A stretch of DNA of 30,840 bases from AC-69 sp036519575 (GCA_036519575.1 DATDKZ010000134.1:1-30840), one strand, 5' to 3'; shown: positions 17,322 to 26,215, counted from the stretch's first letter. A program made the numbers and translations. The notes: generated by a model from the sequence alone, not told the origin.

Positions 17322-18218
17322 CTATCCGCCGGACGGTCGCCGTTCCAGCGAGATGGGCACGGCCCCCGGCTCGCCGTGCGCGTGCGGCTGCCCCAGGTAC
17401 TTCGATCGAAGATAGTCGAACGCGAGCGGCGCGATGGTCTCCGGCGCGTCCTCGGGCAACAGGTAGGAGCAACCGGGCAGGACCGCCAGGCTCGAAGTTG
17501 GGATGGCATCGTTCAGCCGTTCTCCCACCTCCATCGAAAGGTATGGATCCTCTTCGCCCCACAGGATGAGCGTCGGACAGCCGAGCCTGGCGAGCTCGTC
17601 CTCCCGGCCGATGAGCCCGAGACCGTCGGCCGCGTCGATCCCTCGGAAGAACGCGCGCACACCCTCCTGGCCCAAGAACGGAGCCAGGTACGCATCGCGG
17701 AGATCGTCCGTGCAACGTTCCGGCTTGGCCATCGCTCGACGGAGGAACGCATTGAACGCCTCGCGGACCACGACCTCCCGCTGGTCCTCGGGCGCCGACC
17801 GCTGCAGGGCTCTCGTCGTTTCGCTGGGCCATGCGTCGAACGCGATGGAGTCGACCAGGACCATGGCCTCGACCCCGCCGTCGACCGCGAGGAGCTGCGC
17901 GATGCCGCCACCGTGGCCGTGACCGACGACGGCGAAACGGTCCACGCCGAGTCCCTCCAGGAGCTCCCGGATGTATCCGGCCTGCGCTCGGATGTGAAGG
18001 TCGCCCTCCTCCGGCATCCCCGAGTTTCCGCATCCGAGGAGGTCGGGCGCGATGACATGGGTCCACGGTGCGAACAGCGGCACGAACTCCCGCCACAGGA
18101 ACGACGACGTAGGGAAGCCGTGGATGAACACCACCGCGGGGTTCTCCGGGTCCCCCTCCTCGATGAAGGCCATATCGACACCCGACACCCGGGCCCGCCG
18201 GCGCTGGAGGTCGATCAC
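17322..18218 (-). CDS. Alpha/beta-hydrolase-fold protein lacking catalytic Ser and His
   Basis: 298 residues from the GTG at 18218, which overlaps the folP stop as GTGA. The fold is clear: VVFIHGFPTSSFLWREF (oxyanion region), VIAPDLLGCGNS, the nucleophile-elbow strand FAVVGH, a lid region, TLILWGEEDPYL with the acid Asp224, and the C-terminal PEDAPETIAPLAFDYL. At the elbow, however, GxSxG reads GHGHG, with Gly101 where the nucleophile should be, and the usual GH before the last helix reads SY, with Tyr252 where the catalytic His should be. It is therefore probably not a standard hydrolase; it may be a cofactor-free lyase-like or non-catalytic member. It sits between folP and folB, so a role linked to pterin metabolism is possible but unproven. 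Confidence 0.88.
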   Translation of the reverse strand: MIDLQRRRARVSGVDMAFIEEGDPENPAVVFIHGFPTSSFLWREFVPLFAPWTHVIAPDLLGCGNSGMPEEGDLHIRAQAGYIRELLEGLGVDRFAVVGHGHGGGIAQLLAVDGGVEAMVLVDSIAFDAWPSETTRALQRSAPEDQREVVVREAFNAFLRRAMAKPERCTDDLRDAYLAPFLGQEGVRAFFRGIDAADGLGLIGREDELARLGCPTLILWGEEDPYLSMEVGERLNDAIPTSSLAVLPGCSYLLPEDAPETIAPLAFDYLRSKYLGQPHAHGEPGAVPISLERRPSGG

Positions 18219-19063
18219 CGCTGCCCCGCCCGCGCGATGGCATCGACCACCCGGACCACGCGGATCATCTCCCTGACGTCGTGCACCCGAACGATGTGCG
18301 CACCTCGGGCCACGAGCCAGGCCACGGCCCCGGCGGTCCCCTCCACTCGTTGGTCTTCCGGCAGGTCCAGGAGCGCACCGATGAACCGCTTGCGCGACGG
18401 GCCGACCAGCACCGGCCGGCCGAGATCGAGGAGCGCGTCCACGTGGTGCATCAGCGTCAGGTTCTGCTGGAGGTCCTTGCCGAACCCCATGCCCGGATCG
18501 ACGCACAGCCGCTCGGGGGCGATGCCGGCGAACTCCGCGGCCTCGATCCGTTCCCGGAGGTACTCGTGGACCTCGGCCACCACGTCCCCGTAGTGGGGCG
18601 CGACCTGCATGGTCTTCGGCTCGCCCTTCATGTGCATCAGGACCATGCCGGCGCCGGCCTCCCGGGCCACGGCGAACATCTCCGGGTCCCGGGCGCCGGA
18701 TATGTCGTTCACGATCAGCGCGCCGGCCTCGAGCGCGGCTTTCGCCACGGCCGGCTTCCGCGTGTCGACCGAGATGGGGACGGGGACCTTCGCGGCGAGC
18801 GTCTCGATGACCGGGACGACACGGTCGCGCTCCTCGTCGGGCGAGACCGGATCGGACCCCGGGCGGGTCGACTCGCCGCCGACATCGATGAGGTCGGCGC
18901 CCTCGTCGACCAGCTCGATCCCGCGGGCCAGCGCCGCGCCGTGATCGAGGTAGCGACCCCCGTCGGAGAACGAGTCGGGCGTGACGTTCAGGATGCCCAT
19001 GACCAGCGTCCGCTCTCCGCAGTCGATCTCAACGTTCCCCACGCGCCAGACGAGGTCGGTCAT
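18215..19063 (-). CDS. folP: Dihydropteroate synthase
   Basis: Condenses dihydropterin pyrophosphate with p-aminobenzoate; the sulfonamide target. 282 residues from the ATG at 19063. Motifs: GILNVTPDSFSDGG (23-36), ADLIDVGGESTRPG, VPISVDTRKPAVA, IVNDISGARDPEM, VLMHMKGEP, CVDPGMGFGKDLQQN, VLVGPSRKRFIGALL and HIVRVHDVREM. The TIM barrel looks complete. An upstream extension of the open frame to 19243 runs over folE and is not used. It lies 56 bases after folE and overlaps the next gene by 4 bases. Confidence 0.97.
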   Translation of the reverse strand: MTDLVWRVGNVEIDCGERTLVMGILNVTPDSFSDGGRYLDHGAALARGIELVDEGADLIDVGGESTRPGSDPVSPDEERDRVVPVIETLAAKVPVPISVDTRKPAVAKAALEAGALIVNDISGARDPEMFAVAREAGAGMVLMHMKGEPKTMQVAPHYGDVVAEVHEYLRERIEAAEFAGIAPERLCVDPGMGFGKDLQQNLTLMHHVDALLDLGRPVLVGPSRKRFIGALLDLPEDQRVEGTAGAVAWLVARGAHIVRVHDVREMIRVVRVVDAIARAGQR

Positions 19064-19119
19064 CGCCTTCAATCGTATCGGTCGCGGACGAACAACCGAT
19101 GCGGAAGGTGAGACGAGAC

Positions 19120-19692
19120 TCAGCCTCGTTCGATGTGGCTGAGCGCCTCCTGGCGGGTCCGGGCGTCGCTTCGGAACAGGCCTCGGACGGCCGACGTCAC
19201 CGTGAGCGACCCGGGTTTCTTCACCCCACGCATGGTCATGCATAGGTGCTGGGCCTCGATCAGGACGAAGACGCCTCGTGGTTTCAGGGCTTCGTCGATC
19301 GTGTCCGCGATCTCGGTGGTCAGTCGCTCCTGCACCTGGGGCCGCTTGGACAGGATGTCCACCACCCGCGCGATCTTCGATAGCCCGGTGATGCGACCGT
19401 CCTTGTTCGGGATGTACGCGACGTGCGCCTTCCCACTGAATGGAAGCAAATGGTGTTCACAGAGAGATTGCAGGGGGATGTCCTTCACCATGATCATCTC
19501 GTCGAAGTTGGCGCCCGGGACGATGCTGGCAACCGGAGTGGGGTCCACGCCAACGCCCGAGAAGATCTCCTCGTACATCTCCGCCACCCGCCGAGGCGTG
19601 TCCCGCACGCCTTCCCGTTCGGGGTCGTCGCCGATCCCTTCCAGGATCAGGCGGACGCCTTCCTCGATCTTCTTGCGTTCGACGTCGTTCAC
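19120..19692 (-). CDS. folE: GTP cyclohydrolase I
   Basis: Opens the guanine ring of GTP to make dihydroneopterin triphosphate, the first step of tetrahydrofolate synthesis. 190 residues, family length. Zinc ligands are seen as Cys78 and His81 in SLCEHHLLPF and Cys151 in AQHLCMTMRGVKKPGS. DTPRRVAEMY, HVAYIPNKDGRITGLSKIAR and RPQVQERLT are also typical. It is the first folate gene of the folE-folP-folB-folK set, 13 bases after the HAD gene. Confidence 0.98.
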   Translation of the reverse strand: MNDVERKKIEEGVRLILEGIGDDPEREGVRDTPRRVAEMYEEIFSGVGVDPTPVASIVPGANFDEMIMVKDIPLQSLCEHHLLPFSGKAHVAYIPNKDGRITGLSKIARVVDILSKRPQVQERLTTEIADTIDEALKPRGVFVLIEAQHLCMTMRGVKKPGSLTVTSAVRGLFRSDARTRQEALSHIERG

Positions 19693-19705
19693 GGCGATCC
19701 CAACT

Positions 19706-20371
19706 CTACCCGGGCACCAGCCGATCGAGCGTGTCGGGCAGATCAGATAGGTTCGGGAGCTCGGCGGCGCGAGGAAGCTCGGAGCGCTCGCCGAGCCGGT
19801 TGATCCACACAGCCGTCAGGCCGAGTTCTCGGCACGGCGCGATGTCGTGGAACAGCGACGCCGCGACGTGCGCATGGTGCGAGCGATCCGCTCTCGTCTC
19901 CTCGAAGAACCGATCCCAATGACCGTGCGTCGGCTTGTACGAGCCCGCCTCGGCGGCCGTGATGCGGAGATCGACCGGGATCCCGATCAGCGCAAGGGAG
20001 GCGTCGAGCATGTCGGGGTCGGTGTTCGACAGGATCGCCAGCCCCCATCCACGCTCCCGCAGCGCCGCGAGAGCCCTCGGCACCTCCGGGAACGCCGGCC
20101 AAACGGGGAGCGAGTCGGCCAGCGCGGCCCGGTCGTCCTCCTCGAGATGCAAGCCCTCCCGGCGGGCCAGCCGGTCCAGGGCCTCGGTGAGCACCTGCCG
20201 GTACGGGATCGACCGGCCCCGCTGCACCTCGGGCTCGATCTCGTGGTACGCGCCGAGGAGCAACTCGGCGTCGCGTTCGGGCCACAGCTCCGACAACGTG
20301 TCGCGGATCCCCGACATCCAGTCGATCAACGTGCCGTAACAGTCGAACGTCGCCCACCGCGCATCGCTCAC
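19706..20371 (-). CDS. HAD superfamily hydrolase, haloacid dehalogenase type II-like
   Basis: 221 residues. Motif I FDCYGTLIDW contains the nucleophile Asp10 and the aromatic Tyr12 common to the L-2-haloacid dehalogenase branch; motif II is LAILSNTDPDM; the motif III Lys is in AGSYKPTHGHW; motif IV corresponds to ASLFHDIAPCRELGL, with an Asp. A helical cap (about 15-100) lies after motif I. The branch includes dehalogenases and phosphatases, so the substrate is uncertain. Its position immediately before folE suggests, weakly, a phosphatase role in pterin synthesis such as dihydroneopterin phosphate removal. Confidence 0.88.
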   Translation of the reverse strand: MSDARWATFDCYGTLIDWMSGIRDTLSELWPERDAELLLGAYHEIEPEVQRGRSIPYRQVLTEALDRLARREGLHLEEDDRAALADSLPVWPAFPEVPRALAALRERGWGLAILSNTDPDMLDASLALIGIPVDLRITAAEAGSYKPTHGHWDRFFEETRADRSHHAHVAASLFHDIAPCRELGLTAVWINRLGERSELPRAAELPNLSDLPDTLDRLVPG

Positions 20372-20413
20372 GTCGCGGAAGTGTAGGCGGGTTCGACCAC
20401 CAGCCGAACCGTG

Positions 20414-22414
20414 CTAGCCGAGGGGGTTGGGACCCTGCTCCCTCTGCGCCCGAACCGCTCTCCGGGATACGGCGAGCCCCGCGCCGCGCACCGCTTGGTC
20501 CCGCTGCGCTCGCTTCGGAACGTCCGTCAGGAGCCGTTCGACCTCCTCCTTGTCGATCGTCTCCCGCTCGATCAAGAGGGCCGCCATCTGGTCCAGCTTC
20601 TGCCGCTGTTCCTGAAGGATCTCCAGGGCCTCATCATGCGCCTGGTCGATCATCCGACGGACCTCGTTGTCGATCTCGAACGCCACCTGCTCGGAGTAGT
20701 CCGGCTGCGCGGCGAAGTCGCGGCCGAGGAACACCTCGTGCTGCTTCTGGCCCAGGGTGAGCGGGCCGATCGCGTCCGACATCCCATACTCGGTGACCAT
20801 CTGCCGCGCGATCTTCGTGGCTCGCTCGATGTCGTTCGCCGCGCCGGTCGTGATGTCACCCACGATCAGCTCTTCGGCCACGCGGCCCCCGAGGAGCATG
20901 GCCAGCTCGTCCGAGAGCTCCTCCCGGGTCATCATGAACTTGTCCTCCTCGGGCAGGGTGAGCGTGTAGCCGAGGGCCCGGCCCCTGGCGATGACCGAGA
21001 TCTTGTGCACCGGGTCCGTGTTCGGAAGGACGTGCGCCGCCAGGGCGTGCCCCGACTCGTGGTACGCGATCACGCGTTTCTCCCGATCGCTCATGATCCG
21101 GCTCTTGCGCTCGGGGCCGGCCATCACCCGGTCGATGGCCTCGTCCACCTCGCGCATCCCGATGGCCTTCTTTCCCCACCGGGCCGCCAGGAGCGCCGAT
21201 TCGTTGATCACGTTGGCCAGGTCCGCCCCGGTGAACCCGGGGGTCCGCTTGGCCACGGTGTCGAGCGCCACCGTCTCGTCGAACGGCTTCCCACGCGCGT
21301 GCACCCTGAGGATGCCCTTGCGACCTTCGAGGTCTGGGCGGTCGATGACCACGTGCCGGTCGAAACGCCCCGGCCGAAGAAGCGCCGGGTCGAGGATGTC
21401 GGGACGGTTGGTCGCCGCCATCAGGATCACCGCGGTCCGCTGGTCGAACCCGTCCATCTCGACGAGCAGCTGGTTCAGGGTCTGCTCTCGCTCGTCGTGC
21501 CCGCCCCCGAGGCCCGCGCCTCGATGGCGGCCAACAGCGTCGATCTCGTCGATGAACACGATGGCCGGCGCGTTGGTCTTGGCTTGCTCGAACAGGTCAC
21601 GCACCCGGGCGGCGCCCACGCCCACGAACATCTCCACGAAGTCGGAGCCTGAGATCGAGTAGAAGGGGACCCCGGCCTCGCCGGCCACCGCGCGGGCGAG
21701 CAGCGTCTTCCCCGCCCCCGGCGGGCCGTACAACAGCACCCCGCGAGGGATCTTCGCCCCCATGGCCTGGAACTTGGCCGGATTCTGGAGGTACTCCTTC
21801 ACCTCCTGGAGCTCCTCGATGGCCTCGTCCACGCCGGCAACGTCGGTGAACGTGGTCTTCGGCTGGTCCTTGGACACGACTTTCGCCCGGGATTTGCCGA
21901 ACTGCATGACGCGGCCGCCGCCCGCACCCTGGGACTGGTTCATGATCCAGATGAACGCTCCGATGATGAGTACCACCGGGATCAGCTGGAACAGGAAGGA
22001 CAGGATGGCCGAGCCCTTCTGCGGATCGACGGTGACCACGACCCCCTTGGTCTGGAGATCCTCGGTCAGCTTCTCCTGCACCGCGGCCGGGTACGCCACC
22101 TCATAGCTGGTCCCGTCGGAGAGCTCCCCCTTGATCTTCTGGTCGCCCTCGAGGAACGTCGCGGTCTTGACCCGGTCGTCGTCGACGAGGGATTGGAACC
22201 CGCTGAAGTTCAGGCTTTGGCCCTGGGGCTCGCGGTTGGCGAACAGTACGAACAGCCACAGCCCGGAGAGGACGAGCAGGATGTAGAGGGCGGGTCCCCG
22301 GAGGATCCGACGATAGGGGGACTCGGGCGGCAGGGAGGCGCTCCTTTCGTTCCGGTCGTGCGGCCGTTTCGACCTACGAGAAAACGGGGGGCCCCGCGCG
22401 ATCGACCCGCGCAT
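20414..22414 (-). CDS. ftsH: ATP-dependent zinc metalloprotease FtsH
   Basis: Membrane-bound AAA protease for quality control and regulated proteolysis. 666 residues from the ATG at 22414. Basic N-terminus, TM1 about 42-59, a periplasmic FtsH-extracellular domain (62-136), TM2 about 138-158, AAA module with Walker A GPPGAGKT (230-237) and Walker B VFIDE (287-291), then the zinc motif HESGH (452-456) and GDITTGAANDIERAT. The C-terminal tail is short and ends in a basic RRAVRAQREQG segment. A 6-bp hairpin (20390-20410, GGTTCG/CGAACC) follows the stop and may attenuate read-through into the HAD gene. In mycobacteria ftsH also precedes folE. Confidence 0.98.
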   Translation of the reverse strand: MRGSIARGPPFSRRSKRPHDRNERSASLPPESPYRRILRGPALYILLVLSGLWLFVLFANREPQGQSLNFSGFQSLVDDDRVKTATFLEGDQKIKGELSDGTSYEVAYPAAVQEKLTEDLQTKGVVVTVDPQKGSAILSFLFQLIPVVLIIGAFIWIMNQSQGAGGGRVMQFGKSRAKVVSKDQPKTTFTDVAGVDEAIEELQEVKEYLQNPAKFQAMGAKIPRGVLLYGPPGAGKTLLARAVAGEAGVPFYSISGSDFVEMFVGVGAARVRDLFEQAKTNAPAIVFIDEIDAVGRHRGAGLGGGHDEREQTLNQLLVEMDGFDQRTAVILMAATNRPDILDPALLRPGRFDRHVVIDRPDLEGRKGILRVHARGKPFDETVALDTVAKRTPGFTGADLANVINESALLAARWGKKAIGMREVDEAIDRVMAGPERKSRIMSDREKRVIAYHESGHALAAHVLPNTDPVHKISVIARGRALGYTLTLPEEDKFMMTREELSDELAMLLGGRVAEELIVGDITTGAANDIERATKIARQMVTEYGMSDAIGPLTLGQKQHEVFLGRDFAAQPDYSEQVAFEIDNEVRRMIDQAHDEALEILQEQRQKLDQMAALLIERETIDKEEVERLLTDVPKRAQRDQAVRGAGLAVSRRAVRAQREQGPNPLG

Positions 22415-22475
22415 TGGGCCCTAGGCGATGGTAGCACAGGGGTGTTGTTCGGCCGATACCCCGAAACGGCTTCCG

Positions 22476-22859
22476 CTACCGGATGCCGCTATCGACGGGG
22501 ACGTTCACGTCATTGAACACGCCGTTCGTCACGACCACGTCGACGGGCTTGGCGGACATCCCTGGCCCTCCCTCTTCGACCACCGCTTGCACCTCGTAGC
22601 GGCCGGGGTCGAGGGCCACGGCGAATCGTCCTTCACCGTCGGACCGAACCGTCGCCACCACATCACTCCCCCGGAGGACCCGGATCTCCACGTCGGCGAG
22701 TGGCCGGTCCGGACAGGGGCTCTCGAGCGTCTCGACCGGGCAGGTGGGGCCGAGGAGCACGGTCCCACGGATCCCACTGTCGCCGGAGGAGGACGGGCCG
22801 CGGCCGGTGCAGGCCACGAGGAACAGGAGCAGGATGGAGATCGCCCGCACCCGTCTCAT
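22476..22859 (-). CDS. Lipoprotein with a carboxypeptidase-regulatory-like beta domain
   Basis: 127 residues from the ATG at 22859. A short signal peptide ends in the lipobox LVAC with Cys17, so the protein should be lipid-anchored on the outer membrane face. After a Ser/Gly linker comes one beta-sandwich: SGIRGTVLLGP, ADVEIRVLRGSDVV, TVRSDGEGRFAVALDPGRYEV and VDVVVTNGVFNDVNVPVD. This pattern matches transthyretin/carboxypeptidase-regulatory-like domains (G-x-x-x, then SDGEGRF, then PGRYEV). Two cysteines (CPVE and CPDRP) could form a disulfide. Function unknown; it lies between hpt and ftsH. Confidence 0.75.
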   Translation of the reverse strand: MRRVRAISILLLFLVACTGRGPSSSGDSGIRGTVLLGPTCPVETLESPCPDRPLADVEIRVLRGSDVVATVRSDGEGRFAVALDPGRYEVQAVVEEGGPGMSAKPVDVVVTNGVFNDVNVPVDSGIR

Positions 22860-22896
22860 GGCCGTTGGACGGCAGACCACCCTGCCATGTTCCGGC

Positions 22897-23529
22897 TCAC
22901 GCCGGGTCGGCGTACGCCTCGGGCTTCAGCGTGGCGATGTAGGGCAGGTTTCGGAACTTCTCCGCGTAGTCCAGGCCGTAGCCAACCACGAAGTCCGGGG
23001 GGATCTCGAACCCGACGTACCGCAGGTCCAGGGCCACTCGCTGGATACCCTTCTTCTGCAGGAGGGCGCACACCTCGAGCGTTGCCGGCCGGCGGCCGCG
23101 GAGGTTCTTCAGCAGGTAGTTCAGGGTCAGCCCGGAGTCAACGATGTCCTCGACGAGCAGGACGTTGCGGCCCTCGATGTCGCGATCCAGGTCCTTCAGG
23201 ATCCGGACGACCCCCGAGGTCTGCGTCGCTGCCCCGTACGAGGCAACCGCCATGAAGTCGAAGTCGACGGGCAGGTGGATGTGCCGCGCCAGGTCCGCCA
23301 TGACCATGAAGGCGCCTTTCAGAACGGCAACCAGGAGCAGATCGCGGCCCTCGTAGTCCCTGGTGATCTGGTCCCCGAGCTCCCGTAGCTTGTCCTGGAG
23401 CTGCTCCCTGGTGACCAATACCCTGCCGATGTCGCCGTCGTACCCATCGGCGAACGGCTCGCCAACGGGAGAGGTTTCGACGTCCTTCTCGGTCAGCTCG
23501 ACCGTGCCTTCCATCTCGCCCCCCTTCAC
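22897..23529 (-). CDS. hpt: Hypoxanthine(-guanine) phosphoribosyltransferase
   Basis: Salvages hypoxanthine and guanine by transfer to PRPP. 210 residues if the GTG at 23529 is used; it overlaps the tilS stop as GTGA. An ATG at 23514 is an alternative with AGGGGG close by. Signature elements: VLVTREQLQDKLRELG, LLLVAVLKGAFMVMADLA, the PRPP loop NVLLVEDIVDSGLTL, and the hood segment YVGFEIPPDFVVGYGLDYAEKFRN. The tilS-hpt-ftsH order matches mycobacteria and many Gram-positives. Confidence 0.97.
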   Translation of the reverse strand: MKGGEMEGTVELTEKDVETSPVGEPFADGYDGDIGRVLVTREQLQDKLRELGDQITRDYEGRDLLLVAVLKGAFMVMADLARHIHLPVDFDFMAVASYGAATQTSGVVRILKDLDRDIEGRNVLLVEDIVDSGLTLNYLLKNLRGRRPATLEVCALLQKKGIQRVALDLRYVGFEIPPDFVVGYGLDYAEKFRNLPYIATLKPEAYADPA

Positions 23530-24521
23530 ACCCGGCTCTCGGGGGAAGTGCGAGAGAGGGAAACATACTCCCTGTCTCGTGAGGCGACCAAACCACCGGC
23601 CAAGTCGCGCCGCCGACCGGGACGCCCCGCCGCCAGATCGAGCACCGCTTCGATCGACTCGTGGGTCGGTGTGGCCTCCAGCCGGTACATGACATCACGG
23701 ACGACCCGGGCAGCGATCGACCGCGACAGGCTCAGCAGGCCGACCGGGTCGATCCCGAACCCACCGGGTTGCTCTTCGACCACCTGCGCCGAGGCCTCGA
23801 AGGCCTGCCGCTTCAGGAGATGCTCGTCCTGGCGGATGGTGTCGGCCGTGCGCGCCAGGGTGGCGCGCACGTCGCGCCCCACGAAGCGCTCGATGGCCGG
23901 AAGCACCTTCAGCCGAACGGCATTTCGAAGCAGCCTCGTGTCCTGATTCGTGGGATCGCGACGCGGCCGCAGCCGGAGGGCGCGGCAGAAGGCCTCGACC
24001 TCCGACCGCCTGACGTCGATCAGGGGCTGGACCTCTCCACCGAGAGCCGGCTCGATCCCTCCCAGCGCGTCGAGCCCTCCGCCCCGGATGAGGGAGATCA
24101 GCACCGTCTCCGCCTGGTCGTCGAGGGTGTGGCCCTCCGCCAGGCGCTCGCTCCCGATCTCCCGCCGGACCTCGGCCGAGTAGAACATGCGCATCGTGCG
24201 CGCCCACGCCTCGATCGACTCTCCGTCCTTGGGGTCGAACTCGCAGACGCGGAGATGGAAGGGAACCTTCAGCCGGCCCGCGAGCCGCCGGACGTACTCC
24301 GCGTCCTGGTCGGAGTCCCGCCGGAGACGATGGTCGAGATGGAACACCTCGAGGTCGATCCGAAGCAGCCGACGCAGGCCGTTGAGAGAGTTCAGCAGAC
24401 ACACGGAGTCTGGGCCACCGGACACCGACACGAGCACCGTCTGCCCGGGAAGAAACATCTCGTACCGGCGTGCCGTGGCCGTGACCCGCTCCAACACGCG
24501 GGCCACCGCCGGCGGTGACAT
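23526..24521 (-). CDS. tilS: tRNA(Ile)-lysidine synthase
   Basis: Converts cytidine 34 of tRNA-Ile(CAU) to lysidine so that it reads AUA; normally essential. 331 residues. The PP-loop ATPase motif is SGGPDS (34-39), followed by LDHRLRRDSDQDAEYVRRLA, AEGHTLDDQAETVLISLIRGGG, VQPLIDVRR and RRDPTNQDTRLLRNAVRLKVLP. The C-terminal part is short, lacking the full TilS-C domain of the E. coli enzyme, as in other actinobacteria. Its ATG shares one base with the stop of the DUF2342 gene and its TGA overlaps the hpt start. Confidence 0.96.
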   Translation of the reverse strand: MSPPAVARVLERVTATARRYEMFLPGQTVLVSVSGGPDSVCLLNSLNGLRRLLRIDLEVFHLDHRLRRDSDQDAEYVRRLAGRLKVPFHLRVCEFDPKDGESIEAWARTMRMFYSAEVRREIGSERLAEGHTLDDQAETVLISLIRGGGLDALGGIEPALGGEVQPLIDVRRSEVEAFCRALRLRPRRDPTNQDTRLLRNAVRLKVLPAIERFVGRDVRATLARTADTIRQDEHLLKRQAFEASAQVVEEQPGGFGIDPVGLLSLSRSIAARVVRDVMYRLEATPTHESIEAVLDLAAGRPGRRRDLAGGLVASRDREYVSLSRTSPESRV

Positions 24522-25594
24522 CAGCTCCCGGCGACCCGGGCCAGCCAGAGCTGTGGGTTCCCGACCTCCTCAAGCGAGGGCAGGTTGTCCTCCCGCTGCC
24601 AGACGAGATTGAATCCCTCGGTCCCGGCTCCCTCGACGGCTGAGCGAACGAAGAACTCCCCGGTGTCGTATTGGCGGATCTTGGACTCGAATCCGATCGC
24701 GCGCTGGAACGTTCGCTCCATCCCGCCGGTGCGCCGCCGGTCCTTGAGGCTGCCACGCATCCGCTCCAAGTCGCGCACCCGGCCGACGGCCACGGAATTC
24801 ATCACGTACGACGCGTGACCCTCGAGGAGCGACATCAGCGATTGCATCTTGGAGAACAGTTCGCGCTGCTCCGGTGTCATGAGCAGGAACAGCGCGCCGG
24901 GCCCGCGCCACTCGCGTCCCGTCCGCGCTTCCTCAACAGCGCGGCGGAGTTGATCCAGGAGCTGGCGGGTATCGAGCTGCACGGTGTCGAGGTAAGCGTC
25001 GACGAGCCCCGACAAGTAGGGCCGGAGCCATGGGGTGGAGCCGAATTGCACCCGGTGCGTGACCTCGTGGAGGGCCACCCACAGGTGGAAGTCGTGTGGC
25101 GGAAGATGGAACCGGCGCTCCACCTCGGCCAGGTTGGGGCCCACGAAGTACAGCAGGCCGTCGTCGTCGGGCGGGAGGAACACGTCGTACTGGCCCAGCA
25201 CCTTGCGGGACACGTAGCCGAGCAGGACGCCCACCTGGAAACCGAGCGCCTTTCGCCGCAGTTCGGAACGGGACCGATTGTCCGCGAGGATCCGGCGGGC
25301 GAGCGGCTCCAACAGCCGCTGCAACCCCCGAAGGTTGGTCGAGACCCACTCGCCTCGAGACATGACCCACGCCCGGGAGCGGAACCCCGTCACCGACAGG
25401 CCGGTGAACTCCGACACGAGTGACTCGGCATGCGGGACGATCTCGGCAAGGTCTTCGCGCAGACGCGCGCGCTCGATCGCATGAAGCGAAGGACCGCGGC
25501 CTCCCACGCGGCGGCCGATGTCGACGGCGGTTCCCCAATCGACCAATCGGGCCGCCTGCGACCCCATGGACCAGTCGACCTTGGTGGTCTCCAT
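24521..25594 (-). CDS. Zinc-dependent metallopeptidase-like DUF2342 protein
   Basis: 357 residues from the ATG at 25594. The family (Rv3626c-like) is sometimes named coenzyme F420 biosynthesis-associated, from co-occurrence rather than function. A gluzincin-like site is visible: HEVTH at 176-180 in LWVALHEVTHRVQF, and a later LLEGHASYVMN that could supply the third zinc ligand. Other family segments are LGYVSRKVLGQYDVFLP, YFVGPNLAEVERRF and KIRQYDTGEFFV. There is no signal peptide, so it is probably cytoplasmic. A longer open frame to 26152 includes only shadow sequence of the next gene. The stop abuts tilS; the natural substrate is unknown to me. Confidence 0.92.
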   Translation of the reverse strand: METTKVDWSMGSQAARLVDWGTAVDIGRRVGGRGPSLHAIERARLREDLAEIVPHAESLVSEFTGLSVTGFRSRAWVMSRGEWVSTNLRGLQRLLEPLARRILADNRSRSELRRKALGFQVGVLLGYVSRKVLGQYDVFLPPDDDGLLYFVGPNLAEVERRFHLPPHDFHLWVALHEVTHRVQFGSTPWLRPYLSGLVDAYLDTVQLDTRQLLDQLRRAVEEARTGREWRGPGALFLLMTPEQRELFSKMQSLMSLLEGHASYVMNSVAVGRVRDLERMRGSLKDRRRTGGMERTFQRAIGFESKIRQYDTGEFFVRSAVEGAGTEGFNLVWQREDNLPSLEEVGNPQLWLARVAGS

Positions 25595-25605
25595 GACGTC
25601 CGGCG

Positions 25606-26208
25606 CTAGCCGGCAGCCTTCTTCCGGGCGGCGATCATGGCGGCCCGCTTGGCCTGTCCCTCGGCCACGCGCCGGTCCGTGCCCTTCCCCAGGAGCTCGG
25701 CCAGCGTCTTCTCGTACGTCTCCTGATCCGGCGCAACCTCGACGTGTTCGGTGGGGGCAGGCGCGGGGGCAGCGGCTGGTGCAGCAGCGGGTGCGGGGAC
25801 AGCGGCAGGTGCAGCAGCCGGGGCAGGTGCCGGTGGGGGGGCTGCGGCTGGCCCGGCTGCGGCTGGCGCGGCTGCGGCTGGCGCGGCTGCCGGGGCGGGG
25901 GCCGGCGGGGCAGCGGGTGTGGGGGCCGCTGCGGTCGCTCTGACGATCGGGGCCGGCGCCATGACGGGTGCGCCGGTGATTTTGACCGGCCGCCGCACTT
26001 CCTTCCCCGGCTCGAGCCGGGGAGCCTTGATCGATCTCCTTCTGCCCTCCTCGCGTTGGAACCGCGGCGCGAACCGCAGGTACCCGAATACGATCAGGAC
26101 GGTCACGACAACACCCAACACGACGAGCGCCACAGCCATGCCGTAAACCCATCCACCGGTGTTGATCGTCGGGGTCACGCTCGGATTGACGGACACCTGC
26201 GCCAGCAT
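25606..26208 (-). CDS. Single-TM protein with long Ala/Pro-rich linker
   Basis: 200 residues from the ATG at 26208. One membrane helix (about 21-43, GMAVALVVLGVVVTVLIVFGYL) follows a short polar N-terminus. A basic stretch (RFQREEGRRR) predicts a cytoplasmic C-terminal side. Residues about 85-160 are a low-complexity Ala/Pro linker. The last 45 residues are charged and helical: EVAPDQETYEKTLAELLGKGTDRRVAEGQAKRAAMIAARKK, cut here only by its own stop. The architecture suggests a membrane tether presenting a small helical domain. A -10-like TAGAAT lies just 7 nt before the ATG with no ribosome site between, so the mRNA may be leaderless. No function is recognised. Confidence 0.72.
   Translation of the reverse strand: MLAQVSVNPSVTPTINTGGWVYGMAVALVVLGVVVTVLIVFGYLRFAPRFQREEGRRRSIKAPRLEPGKEVRRPVKITGAPVMAPAPIVRATAAAPTPAAPPAPAPAAAPAAAAPAAAGPAAAPPPAPAPAAAPAAVPAPAAAPAAAPAPAPTEHVEVAPDQETYEKTLAELLGKGTDRRVAEGQAKRAAMIAARKKAAG
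25842..25886. repeat. Three tandem 15-bp repeats in the Ala/Pro linker
   Basis: CTGCGGCTGGCGCGG is repeated at 25842, 25857 and 25872; the first copy differs by one base. A partial copy follows. The unit length is a multiple of three, so copy-number change would lengthen or shorten the linker in steps of five residues without frameshift. Confidence 0.85.
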
Positions 26209-26215
26209 GCGCGCG

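Noticed and set aside
25595..26152. N-terminal extension of the DUF2342 frame up to 26152
   Set aside because: It is antisense-free shadow sequence of the Ala/Pro-rich gene on the same strand in another frame; the family starts at the ATG at 25594.
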